DNA of 64,000 bases, from positions 564,907 to 628,906 of the forward strand of contig VBAR01000003.1 in the NCBI GenBank assembly GCA_005882315.1, written 5' to 3'. Positions 41,705-51,400 of the stretch are shown here, piece after piece. The notes beneath the pieces are model-generated. The model had not been told where the DNA came from and searched no databases. It saw only the letters and a list, made by a program, of their open reading frames with translations. Made by a program: the position numbers and the translations under genes. Positions within the stretch are counted from its first letter, which is position 1. Every line of letters begins with the position of its first letter. The stretch comes from Bacteroidota bacterium (GTDB lineage Bacteria; Bacteroidota; Bacteroidia; Chitinophagales; Chitinophagaceae).

Positions 41705-43633
41705 TCAGAACTTGATCAGCATCCTGATCTTTCTTGCCAACGGAACGAGGTTGAGGTATTTGATATTTAAAAATTCATAATGACGAACCATGAGTAATGT
41801 TATCGCTGGTTCTTTTGCATCGATTGCGAGATTAAAACATTCCAATGCTTTTTCCCTAGCACCTGCTCTTGCATAATCCATACCCATCCATAGATTGGAA
41901 ATATATTCGCCGGAAGCCCGGAGTTTTTTATAGGTGTCCTCTACCTCAAATATCAACCGCATAATATCCTTACTACGATAATATTCTACCAATCCCTGGT
42001 TACCACCTTTTGTTGCAGCTTTGATCGCTTCTTCAGTATTACCCAAAAACCAATACAATCTTGACAACTCACAATACATCTCTTTCTGTTGTGCAGGGTC
42101 GAATGCAAATTTTTCAATGAGGCTTTTTTGCAAGGCAATTACTTCGTCCTGGTTGCTTTTATTTGCCAGTGCCCGTATTTTATTTTGCAATAAATAGATC
42201 CAGAGCTGGTTCAGCTCACTTCCTTCGTGGTACAGTTCGACTGCCTTTTCAATTTCTCCTTTCGCTTCGTGTATCAAGGCCAGCCATAAATAAACATTGG
42301 ACTGACCGGGATTTAATTCAATTGCCCGGCGATAAGATTTTTCTGCTTTCGCCCACTCAAATGTCTGATGATACCAATAGCCTAATGATGCATGTATTTC
42401 CCCGGAATTGGGATCCAACTTCAATGCTTTATCTATATGCTGCCTTGCGATCGTAAGCATTTTATCCGGTTCATCATAACCGCGATATGATGCCAGCAAG
42501 TGAGTATCCGCCAGTCCTGAATAAGCATTGGCAAATGATCTATCTATTTGAACTGCCTGCTGAAACAAATCCCTTGCCTGCAACATATCTGTCTTGTTTC
42601 TTTTTTCAATCAAAAAACGTCCACGCAGGTACAGGTCGTATGCATGCAGATCAGTCGTAGGTGTATGATCGAGGCTTTGTGTTTCTTTATTAGAAATTTT
42701 TGCATTCAATACCTGCGCAATGGCAGTCGCAACGTCCTTCTGAATATTGAATAGATCTTTTACAGGTTTATCATATGATTCCGCCCAGAGATGATCATCG
42801 GTAGTAGCATTGATCAACTGTGCGGTTATTCTTACATGTTCTCCCATTTTCCGCACACTACCTTCTAATATTGAGGCTACTCCCAGCTCCCGGCCTATCT
42901 CTCTCATGGATTTTGGATTCTTCTTGTATTGCATCACTGATGTACGGGAAACAACTTTTAATGATTTTATTTTTGAAAGCTGGGTGATAATATCTTCTGT
43001 CAACCCATCACTAAAATATTCCTGTTCCTGGTCGCTACTCATATTTTCAAATGGCAATACAGCAATACTATTTTGCTGGATCTTTAAATCATTCAGGCTA
43101 TCCTGCAATATGCTTTCAAAATCAGGACGGCCGGTTTTAGTTACCAGTTCGTAAATATGTACCGGGTTTTTTACATTCTTTAGTTTTACCTCTTTCAAAT
43201 AAACAGCATCGAGTCCCTTTTTATTTTCAATATTTCTATAAACAACTTCTGAAATGTAAATACCTCCTGCAGGAGCTAATGCCTGTATCCGGGATGCGAT
43301 GTTTACCACATCTCCAAAAACATTACCATCCTGAAGCAACACATCACCCATATGTATGCCAATACGCACAGGTACTTGCGGTTCTTCTGCAAGATCTTCC
43401 TGTAAGAGTTTTGCAAACTCCGCAGCATCTGTAGAACTTTGAAAAAGTAACAGGCTGCCATCACCATAGTATTGAATGATTTTTCCGTTTAGTTCATCTG
43501 CCACCAGTTCCATTTCTTCGCGGAATCGGGTGATTTTGGCAACAGCAGCTTCTTCATCCTCCTGCATCATGGATGTATACCCGACAATATCGGCGAAAAG
43601 GATAGCGGCTAATTGATGTGAATGTTCTGCCAT
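41705..43633 (-). CDS. Class III cyclase-like domain + TolB/FlgO-like domain + TPR protein
   Basis: 642 residues with three parts: a class III cyclase-homology domain (about 1-175; LFADIVGYTSMM, YYGDGSLLLF, GDVVNIASRI), a TolB/FlgO-like domain (about 190-325; IAVLPFENMSSDQEQEYFSDGLTEDIITQLSKI) and TPR repeats (about 330-600, with many YLRGRFL- and AYSGLADTHL-like helices). The two metal Asp, and Asn/Arg (VNIASR) are kept. The Lys that fixes adenine in typical cyclases (KTxGDG) is Gln here (IIQYYGDG), so cAMP synthesis is uncertain. Cytoplasmic; function unknown but likely signalling. Confidence 0.85.
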   Translation of the reverse strand: MAEHSHQLAAILFADIVGYTSMMQEDEEAAVAKITRFREEMELVADELNGKIIQYYGDGSLLLFQSSTDAAEFAKLLQEDLAEEPQVPVRIGIHMGDVLLQDGNVFGDVVNIASRIQALAPAGGIYISEVVYRNIENKKGLDAVYLKEVKLKNVKNPVHIYELVTKTGRPDFESILQDSLNDLKIQQNSIAVLPFENMSSDQEQEYFSDGLTEDIITQLSKIKSLKVVSRTSVMQYKKNPKSMREIGRELGVASILEGSVRKMGEHVRITAQLINATTDDHLWAESYDKPVKDLFNIQKDVATAIAQVLNAKISNKETQSLDHTPTTDLHAYDLYLRGRFLIEKRNKTDMLQARDLFQQAVQIDRSFANAYSGLADTHLLASYRGYDEPDKMLTIARQHIDKALKLDPNSGEIHASLGYWYHQTFEWAKAEKSYRRAIELNPGQSNVYLWLALIHEAKGEIEKAVELYHEGSELNQLWIYLLQNKIRALANKSNQDEVIALQKSLIEKFAFDPAQQKEMYCELSRLYWFLGNTEEAIKAATKGGNQGLVEYYRSKDIMRLIFEVEDTYKKLRASGEYISNLWMGMDYARAGAREKALECFNLAIDAKEPAITLLMVRHYEFLNIKYLNLVPLARKIRMLIKF

Positions 43634-43823
43634 GGAATGGAATCGGGTCGCAATTTACTGAAAAGAAGTCTTTCAGATTCCGAAAGATAAGTAAGCGGCA
43701 ATGAAATCTTAGTTTATTCTTCAATTGTGAATTTCGGGTCAATAAATTTTCATTCCGAATAAGGCAAAGAATAATAATTGTTGACTAAAAAGTTAAATTA
43801 CCCGAGTGGCTGCCAGGAATTTT

Positions 43824-45080
43824 TTAGAGAACCTCTCCATTGATCATTACCTTATCGATAAGATTATTTCCAAAAGCATAGGGCAAATAAGCAAGCGAAG
43901 GAACTGGTTTTGTAAAAACCAGGTTTGCTTTTTTTCCAACTGTAATGCTTCCGGTTTCATTTTCCAATTCCATTGCATAAGCACCATTTATTGTCGCTGC
44001 ATTAATAGCTTCTTCAGGATACATTTTCATTTGTATGCAACTCATGGCAACAACAAGGTTCATATTTCCGGAAGGAGAAGAACCGGGATTATAATCAGAA
44101 GCCAATGCAATTGCACAACCGGCGTCTATTAATTGGCGTGCCGGTTGAAAAGGCATGCGAAGAAAAAAAGCCGCAGTTGGCAACAGCGTTCCGATCGTAT
44201 TTGACTTAGCAAGTAAAGAAATCGTTTGCGTATCCATCGTTTCCAAATGATCAACAGAAACAGCGTTGAGTTTAACACCAGTTTCCACACCGCCTGATAA
44301 ATTGAGCTGGTTGGCATGGATCTTTGGTTTTAATCCATGATTCATTCCAGCACGACAAACTATTTCGGTTTCTTCGGATGAAAAAAAACCAGTCTCGCAA
44401 AACACATCGATGTAATCGGCCAATTTCTCTTTTGCGATCACAGGCAGCATTTCATTTATGATCAAATCCAGATAGCCTTGATGATTTTCTTTATATTCCA
44501 ACGGGTAAGTGTGTGCACCAAGAAATGTTGATTTGATCAACAGGTTTGATCTCTCTTTTAGTTTTTTTATTACCCGAAGCATTTTCAATTCGCCATCAAC
44601 TGTCAAACCATAACCGCTTTTGATTTCAATAGCACCTGTACCCAGCTTGCTTACTTCTTCCAGTCTTTTCCATGCAAGATTGAAGAGATCATCTTCACTC
44701 ATTGCATTTAATTTCCTGGCTGAGTTCAAAATGCCTCCGCCTTTTGCAGCTATTTCTGCATAGGTTAATCCTTTTATCTTATCAACAAATTCTTCTTCGC
44801 GACTTGCTGCAAAAACTAGATGCGTATGACTATCACACCAGGCAGGAAGAATAAATTGGCCTGTTGCATCAATGTGATGTACAAAGGAAGATGTACGATG
44901 TACGATGTCATTTTGATTACCATACTCAGCTATGACTCCATCCTCGATTACCAGGTAAGCATTTTCAATTACTGGTAATACTGAAAGTTCTTTTCCGCGA
45001 AGCACCCGATAGCTATCGGGTTTATTTTCTTGTCTTGTGTTGACAAGACATTTAATATTTGTAATAAGTGTAGCCGGCAT
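43824..45080 (-). CDS. hutI: Imidazolonepropionase
   Basis: Hydrolyses imidazolonepropionate to formiminoglutamate in histidine degradation. From ATG 45080 it has 418 residues; an upstream TTG at 45263 would add 61 residues unlike any HutI. Metal/catalytic signatures are WCDSHTHLVFA, GAHTYPLEYKENHQGYL, KIHANQLNLSGG and the SVDHLE segment. Two short insertions look repeat-derived: KPDSYRV, covering the palindrome at 45004-45021, and the HRTSSFVHHI region, covering ATGTACG tandem words (about 44880-44910). They fall in the N-terminal beta part, before the catalytic barrel. No other hut genes are in the window. Confidence 0.9.
   Translation of the reverse strand: MPATLITNIKCLVNTRQENKPDSYRVLRGKELSVLPVIENAYLVIEDGVIAEYGNQNDIVHRTSSFVHHIDATGQFILPAWCDSHTHLVFAASREEEFVDKIKGLTYAEIAAKGGGILNSARKLNAMSEDDLFNLAWKRLEEVSKLGTGAIEIKSGYGLTVDGELKMLRVIKKLKERSNLLIKSTFLGAHTYPLEYKENHQGYLDLIINEMLPVIAKEKLADYIDVFCETGFFSSEETEIVCRAGMNHGLKPKIHANQLNLSGGVETGVKLNAVSVDHLETMDTQTISLLAKSNTIGTLLPTAAFFLRMPFQPARQLIDAGCAIALASDYNPGSSPSGNMNLVVAMSCIQMKMYPEEAINAATINGAYAMELENETGSITVGKKANLVFTKPVPSLAYLPYAFGNNLIDKVMINGEVL
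45004..45021. repeat. 18-bp perfect palindrome inside hutI
   Basis: ACCCGATAGCTATCGGGT reads the same on both strands. A related sequence, CCCGATAGCTATTCG, lies in spacer copy C at 18851. It encodes the PDSYRV part of HutI in frame. Confidence 0.95.
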
Positions 45081-45088
45081 TAGTAATT

Positions 45089-45199
45089 TTAATTTGATGT
45101 AAAGACTTTCACCCAATCTACCTGCATTGTGCCGGTTTGTATGGTTGGAGTTGTAGCTCCAATAACATTTTTCTTTTTTGCCTGTATCATAAAAATCAT
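45089..45199 (-). pseudogene. Remnant of a GH16-like glycoside hydrolase C-terminus
   Basis: A 36-codon frame ends at a TAA (45089-45091), in a different frame from the long hutI extension. Its end GTMQVDWVKVFTSN matches the usual last strand of family-16 glycoside hydrolases (MxVDWVRVY). The preceding ATTPTIQ is also typical. An upstream stop closes the frame, so only the tail survives. The relic is short, so the call is moderate. Confidence 0.5.
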
Positions 45200-45293
45200 T
45201 TAGAGAAGTAAAAATAAAATGGCAAGAATTGTTTTCAGTGTCCGGTTTTGATACAATATACACTATGTTAAAAAACGTTAAAAGAAAAAGTTT

Positions 45294-45325
45294 TTGATTG
45301 TAATACGAATTTAATCGTATATTCG
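45294..45325 (+). promoter_or_regulatory. Promoter and candidate BlaI operator upstream of blaI-like gene
   Basis: A -33 TTG (45294-45296 or 45298-45300) and a -7 TATATTCG (45318-45325; consensus TAnnTTTG, one change) are 17-21 bases apart. Between and over them is the dyad ATACGA (45303-45308) / TCGTAT (45315-45320). It lies 20 bp before the ATG. A BlaI-type repressor bound there would block the promoter. The promoter match follows the known Bacteroidota consensus; the operator is inferred. Confidence 0.65.
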
Positions 45326-45345
45326 TGGGGTAAAACCCGTATTAT

Positions 45346-45729
45346 ATGTCTTCTACTAAATTTTTAAAACCAACAGAAAGCGAACTGGAAATATTGCAGG
45401 TGCTTTGGAGAAACAATATTGCCACCGTTCGTGAAGTGCATGAAGAGTTATCGAAAACAAAAGATGTGGGTTACACTACTACCCTTAAGCTGATGCAGAT
45501 CATGAATGAGAAAGGTTTAGTGAAAAGAGATGAAAGTACCCGTACCCATGTATATCAAAGTGCAGTGAACCGTGAGAATACACAAAAGCATATGCTGAAT
45601 AGAATGATCGATTCGCTTTTCGGCGGGTCTTCAACGCAGCTTGTGCTACAGGCTTTGGGTGAAAACAAAGCAACACCTGAGGAATTAGAAAAAATTCAAA
45701 ACCTTTTGAACAATATAAAAAGAAGCTAA
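45346..45729 (+). CDS. BlaI/MecI/CopY family transcriptional repressor
   Basis: 127 residues. Winged-helix start PTESELEILQVLWRNNIATVREVHEELSKTKDVGYTTTLKLMQIMNEKGLVKRDES is the BlaI/MecI pattern; the C-terminal half forms the dimer part (ENTQKHMLNRMIDSLFGGS). It is followed by an M56 protease gene with a 3-bp gap, the classic blaI-blaR1 arrangement. A dyad overlaps its own promoter, so autoregulation is likely. Confidence 0.92.
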   Translation: MSSTKFLKPTESELEILQVLWRNNIATVREVHEELSKTKDVGYTTTLKLMQIMNEKGLVKRDESTRTHVYQSAVNRENTQKHMLNRMIDSLFGGSSTQLVLQALGENKATPEELEKIQNLLNNIKRS

Positions 45730-45732
45730 GGC

Positions 45733-47406
45733 ATGCCTTTTATCAGCCAATCTAACTTTCTGCAGGCACTCGGCTGGGCTGTGGTAAACAGTCTCTGGCA
45801 GATGGCTTTGCTCTGGCTGATCTATAAATTCTTTATTACAATTGCTAAACCTGGCAGTGCTTTAAAATCCAAATCAGCATTTATTGTTTTACTCACTGGT
45901 ACTGCATGGTCTGTTTTTAGTTTTATAAAAGCATTTATCTCTCCTTCAACTGAAACACTATTTACCTGGAATAATATCAGCTATTCATTAAATGATACGC
46001 TGACCTCAATTCTTCCTTTTGCATCTATCTTATATCTTTTATTGCTGGCGATACCTGTAGTTCGTTTTATAATCAGCCTGCGGCAGGTAATGCATCTCAG
46101 AACAAAAAAGATCAAAAAGATAGAAATAGAATGGCGTTTGTTTGTGAAAAAGATGTCAGCCTATCTTGATATCCGTAAACCAGTACAGGTATGGATATCA
46201 GAAACTATCAGCACTCCTGTAACTGTAGGATTTCTGAAGCCTGTAATATTGGTACCGCTTGCTGCAGTGAACCAACTGAATACTCAACAAATGGAAGCAG
46301 TATTGTTGCATGAACTGGCCCATATCAAACGTTACGATTACTTAGTAAATATTATTACTGTTATCATTAAAACCATTTTTTACTTCAATCCATTTACCCG
46401 CAACCTTGCCAATGTAATAGAAGAGGAAAGAGAAAAAAGCTGTGATGAATGGGTGTTGCAATACCAGTATGATGCCTATGCTTATTCAACAGCACTTCTT
46501 GCATTGGAACAAATGAAAAGGCATTCACTTCAATTAGCATTGGCTGCAGCATCTAACAGGGAGCTTTTGCTGGAACGTGTAAAGAAAATAATGGGTATCC
46601 CCTCCTCTCCTGTTTATTCTGTAAAAAATAACTTGAAATGGATCTCAGGTCTTGTTGGTTCCGCATTGATATTTATGCTGCTATTCACTAACTCATTTTC
46701 TGAAAAGCAATCTACTCTGAAAAATGAAAATTCTTTAGCTTATGCTTTTGAGAATTCATCTGCTAACCCTGAATTGGATCTGAGTTTTATCAACCGGAAA
46801 CAAAAAACCTCATCTCCCCATTCAGTAAGAACGATAAATGGCAAAATAAACGACGAAGAAGCAAAAGGAAATTATTTACCTGCTGAAGAAATGAACAGAT
46901 ACTTTACGCAGGCAAACTTTATGGAAGCTGAAGGCACACCGGTGCTTGATGAAAAAGATGAAGAGCAGGTAAAAGAAGCGATGGATGCATCGAAGAAAAT
47001 TATAAAAGAGGTTAAGCTAAACGAATTAGAAGCATTCGCTGCCGATGCCCTTACAACAAAGGAAAAACAAGGGCTTAAACTCTATTACGAAGAAGAACTT
47101 GACAAAGTGAACTGGGATAAGATGGAAGAGAAATTACGGACATCTTACAACAAGATAGACTGGCCACAGGTAAATCAAAAGATCGGTGTTGAGTTGAAAA
47201 AAATAAGACTTGATAGTTTTATCACTGTATATAATGTTGCTCTCAGCAATATAAAGATCGCAAAGCAGGAGTTACAGGATCAACATCTAAAAGGAATTCC
47301 TGATTCTCATATTACAATTTGCGCATTGGATTCGGCCAGGAAAGTGATGGAAGAATCATTAAATCAATTGAAAGCAGTAAAAGAGAAGAAGATCATCAAA
47401 CTCTAA
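45733..47406 (+). CDS. M56 family (BlaR1-like) membrane metalloprotease
   Basis: 557 residues. Several TM segments in the N-terminal half (about 8-35, 48-68, 92-115 and 300-318) flank the zinc protease motif H193-E-L-A-H197 (LLHELAHIKRYDYL) with a downstream Glu-rich EEEREKSCDEW. After the last TM the C-terminal 240 residues are charged and helical, not a penicillin-binding sensor domain. The protease probably cleaves the repressor encoded just upstream, 3 bp away, in response to an unknown envelope signal. Confidence 0.92.
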   Translation: MPFISQSNFLQALGWAVVNSLWQMALLWLIYKFFITIAKPGSALKSKSAFIVLLTGTAWSVFSFIKAFISPSTETLFTWNNISYSLNDTLTSILPFASILYLLLLAIPVVRFIISLRQVMHLRTKKIKKIEIEWRLFVKKMSAYLDIRKPVQVWISETISTPVTVGFLKPVILVPLAAVNQLNTQQMEAVLLHELAHIKRYDYLVNIITVIIKTIFYFNPFTRNLANVIEEEREKSCDEWVLQYQYDAYAYSTALLALEQMKRHSLQLALAAASNRELLLERVKKIMGIPSSPVYSVKNNLKWISGLVGSALIFMLLFTNSFSEKQSTLKNENSLAYAFENSSANPELDLSFINRKQKTSSPHSVRTINGKINDEEAKGNYLPAEEMNRYFTQANFMEAEGTPVLDEKDEEQVKEAMDASKKIIKEVKLNELEAFAADALTTKEKQGLKLYYEEELDKVNWDKMEEKLRTSYNKIDWPQVNQKIGVELKKIRLDSFITVYNVALSNIKIAKQELQDQHLKGIPDSHITICALDSARKVMEESLNQLKAVKEKKIIKL

Positions 47407-47409
47407 TTG

Positions 47410-48441
47410 TCACCACAAACACCTGGGACATTTTTCACTGTATTTATTACCGATAATAAAACCAATGACCAATTCATGTGTGCCATTGCTGTAAGTATCT
47501 ATTTCAGTTTTCGTAAAATCATAAGCGTAACCCACATTGAAAGTATTACCAACATTTAATCCTGCCATCGCTGCATATCCATCAAACTGGCGATAGCTGC
47601 CACCCAACCACATTAGATCACGGTACTGCATCTTCAGGTTGATCTCAGCCTGGTAATTATTTTTAAAGGCGCCATTTATATACTTGACCATTATTGAAGG
47701 AACTGCATTTACATCAGGCCCCATCAGGAAACGATAACCAGCCGTAAAGAATGTATGAGGTATCAACTTTCCTGTTGTCTGCATAGTAGCATCATCGACA
47801 AATGCAAGCTTCTGTGGTATTATCTGCTGTGCTGATAAGCCAATAAAATAATTGGACGAATACAACCAGAGACCAAATCCAATATCTGGTTTAATTTTCC
47901 CTATTTCGCTGTTTGCATTCCCAATAGCAGGGTCTGATGCACCATTGCCAAAATCCGCTTTGCTTGCATCAAAAGTTATATTCGTAATGCCAGCTGAAAA
48001 GCCAGCCGATAAATTCGTTTTAGGACTTAAGCCTAAATGATACGCATAGGTTGCATAACTGGTAAAGCGGTTAAAATTCCCGGTCTTATCATTTACAATA
48101 GTTAGTCCAACCCCATGATGCGGCGCAGCAGCTTCATAAGTTTCCCAATATGCCTGGCCCCGTGGATTTACACCCGGTATATCATATGAAGTAGCATTTG
48201 TTCTCAGATCTTTTTTACCCAAAGCCGTATGCACAGTCATATAAGCTGTTTGCGGCGCACCACTAAAACCTACCCATTGATCCCTGCCGCTTATTTTTAG
48301 ATCGGTATAGTTTTCAATTCCGCTTAATGCAGGATTTAAAATATAATTATTGAGAATGTATTGGGTATAATGTGGACGCTGTTGTGCAACCGCAGCACAA
48401 ACAGAATTTAAAAGCAACAATATGAGCAATACTTTTTTCAT
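47410..48441 (-). CDS. PorP/SprF family type IX secretion outer-membrane protein
   Basis: A predicted outer-membrane beta-barrel of 343 residues from ATG 48441 (a GTG at 48447 is an alternative). The signal peptide KKVLLILLLLNSVCAAVAQQ is followed by the family opening RPHYTQYILNNYILNPALSGIENYTDLKISGRDQW. Such proteins act with T9SS substrates that carry type B sorting domains and may anchor them on the surface. The giant PKD gene lies directly upstream with 5 bp, so the two form a translocon-substrate pair. Overall confidence is high. Confidence 0.92.
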   Translation of the reverse strand: MKKVLLILLLLNSVCAAVAQQRPHYTQYILNNYILNPALSGIENYTDLKISGRDQWVGFSGAPQTAYMTVHTALGKKDLRTNATSYDIPGVNPRGQAYWETYEAAAPHHGVGLTIVNDKTGNFNRFTSYATYAYHLGLSPKTNLSAGFSAGITNITFDASKADFGNGASDPAIGNANSEIGKIKPDIGFGLWLYSSNYFIGLSAQQIIPQKLAFVDDATMQTTGKLIPHTFFTAGYRFLMGPDVNAVPSIMVKYINGAFKNNYQAEINLKMQYRDLMWLGGSYRQFDGYAAMAGLNVGNTFNVGYAYDFTKTEIDTYSNGTHELVIGFIIGNKYSEKCPRCLW

Positions 48442-48446
48442 TTTCA

Positions 48447-51400
48447 CTAACGAATTATATCAACGTAACCTGTAAGTGGTTTACGCCCATTTTTAGGATT
48501 AATAATATAATAGTATGTACCGACAGGTGCATCTCTTCCATTTATCTTGCCATCCCAAGGTACAGGATAATTAACTGTATGATAAACCAGTTGTCCGTAA
48601 CGATTATAAACATCGATCACACATCCAGGATAAGATTCAAGAAACGTGATATCCCATTTATCATGTGTGCCATCGCCATTGGGTGAAAACGCATTCGGCA
48701 CAACAGGTGCTTTTAATACTTTCACAAATACATCATCGGTATCAAAACATCCCTGGTCTGTTGTTACTTTCAATGTATAAGTAATATCATCCAATGGATT
48801 TTGAACAATTGCGTTTGCAATATTTGCACTGCTTAGATAAGTTGTCGGCGTCCATGTATAACTTACCTGCATACCTGTAAACAGTGTAGGCGTCAATGTA
48901 ACCACTCCTCCTTCCAATACAAACTTATCAGGTCCTGCATTTGCATTTGGTGAAGGATTCACAGTTATAGTTTGAGTAGCCGAATTAACGCAGGTATTGG
49001 TCCCAGTATAAGTATAAGTAATTGTATGCGGCCCCGGACCAGCGGCAGCAGGATCAAAAGAGCCACCAGAAGTAACACCTGTACCAGTGAAAACACCTGT
49101 ACCTGGTAAACCGTTGGTAATTGTTGCCTGTGATATATTGAAAGAAGGAAGATTGTCACAAATTGCATTCACCGGATTAAACACAACTGTTGGTGTAGCG
49201 AGAACAGTTATTGTTTTTGTTGTTGTGTTTACACAATTAATTCCCGAATACACCACGTACCTTACTGTATATGTCTTTGTAAACGGTGTACCAAACTCCG
49301 GATAAGTATGCGTGTAGGTAGCACCGGAAACAGGATTGCTAGCAGTTGTTTTTATTGTTGGGTCGTTTGCAAAGTCCCAATAGATCTCAACCTTGATGAG
49401 ATTTCCAAAATCAACCGTTGAGCCATCTGTTATAGTTACTGTTTTATTACTGCATAATATATTCGGATTACTTACGGCAAATCCTGCAACTGGAATTGAA
49501 CCATTTACTGTAAAGGTTTGTGCTATGGTGTCTTTACATCCAGCGGCAGATGTGGAAACGAGGGTAGCAGTGTATACACCTACTACTGTATAACGATGTG
49601 AAGGGTTTTGAACTGTTGATGTATTAGGATTGCCTGCATTTGCATTAGGATCACCAAAGTTCCAATCCCAGCCTGTAATACTTCCTGCTGCTATACTACT
49701 TGTGTCAAGGAACGGAGCAAATGGATCGGTCAAACAAATCTCTGGAGCAACAAAGCCAGCTTTAGGCCGGTTATTGATCACAACATCTCTCATTAATACC
49801 GTGCTCACACAACCTTTATTTGTTTCTACCTGCAAGGTTGTAGGGTAAGTGCCTGCATTAGCATAAGTATGAGTAAATGGAGTTCCTGTTGTCAGTATAG
49901 ATGTACTGCCATCTCCAAAATTCCATCTCCAGGTTGTAAGTACCCCTGCATTAGCATTTGATATATCTGTAAATGTAATGCCCCTTGTTTGACATAATGG
50001 AGCACTGGTATTATACGCAGGTATCGGCAGAGGATTTACAATAACAGTTCTTGTTGCGATCAATGCAACAGTTTGACATCCTTTATCTGTTCCTACTTTT
50101 AATGTTACAGTATATGAACCCGCAGCAGCATAAGTATGAGAAGGGTTTTGAACTGTTGATGTATTACCATCTCCAAAATCCCATTGCCATGAATTAACAG
50201 TTGCATTTGCCGCTGTACTCTGATCTGTGAATGATATTGAATTACCCAGGCAAACTTCAGGTAATGAGTTGAAGGCCGCTTGCGGCTCTGCGTAAACAGT
50301 ATTAACCACTCTCACAGAATTATCAATACATCCATTGTTGGAAGTAGCAATTAATGTAACCGTGAAAGGTCCTGTTCCGGAATAATTATGTAATGGATTG
50401 GTTTGAGTGGATGTGTTGCCATCTCCAAAATTCCATGTATAAGTTATCTGTGCCCCTGTGCCATCACTGATCGTTGTAGTATTTACAAACTGTGCAGCGC
50501 CAACAGGCAAACAAATATTCGGAAAATTAAATGCTGCAACCGGTTTAGGGTTTACTGTAACTGATCTTGAACTTTGGTTGCTGCAACCTTTATCCGTAGT
50601 CACAGTTAAGTTCACCATATGTGGCCCCGCAATTACAGGCACATAAACAATGGATGCGTTATTACCACCAGCAGGAACAGTATTAACAGTCCATGAATAT
50701 TGATTGATAACTCCTCCATTTGAAACAGATGTAGAATTCAGGCTCAGGTTTCCAAATTGACAAACCGGTGTTCCATTTGTAAAATTCACTGTTGGTAATG
50801 GTAACACAGTTATAATCTTTATCATTGTATCCGATCGGCAGCCTACGGCTGAATTGATCCACAGTTTTACTATATAATTACCGGGGCCTGCATAAGTATG
50901 GGTTGGGTTTTGCAATGTTGATGTGGATGCATCACCAAAATCCCAGAACCATTGAGTAACCGAACTTCCCGGGGCTGTACTTGCATTCGTGAAATCTGAA
51001 GTACCGCCAATACAACTTTCAATACTGTCAACAGTAAAGGAGGCTGTAGGTCTTGCAAAAATTGTATTTAAAATTCTTACAGAATCATCAGCGCATCCGT
51101 TATTAGAAATAGCAGTTAACGTAACTGTAAATGGCCCTGTTCCGGAATAATTATGTAATGGGTTGGGCTGAGTAGATGTATTACCATCTCCAAAATCCCA
51201 GTTATAAGTTAGTTGAGAGCCTGTACCATCGCTTATAACAGATGTATTGGTAAACTGAGCAGCGCCAACAGGTAAACAAATACCAGGGAAATTAAAACCA
51301 GCTACCGGGTTCACATTTATTACTACGGGCAATGAAAACAGCTGGCTTTGACAACCCGAACTAGTAACAACTCTTAATGTAACATTATAACTTCCTGCTG

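Noticed and set aside
42810-43154. Plus-strand frame of 114 codons inside the cyclase/TolB gene
   Set aside because: Antisense shadow of the cyclase/TolB/TPR gene; no motif of its own.
45081-45263. 61-residue N-terminal extension of hutI
   Set aside because: It starts with a TTG, has no similarity to HutI proteins and overlaps the GH16-like relic in another frame; ATG 45080 fits the family opening.
45733-47406. True beta-lactam resistance BlaR1
   Set aside because: The M56 protease and BlaI partner are present, but the C-terminal part has no SxxK/SxN/KTG penicillin-binding motifs and no beta-lactamase gene follows.
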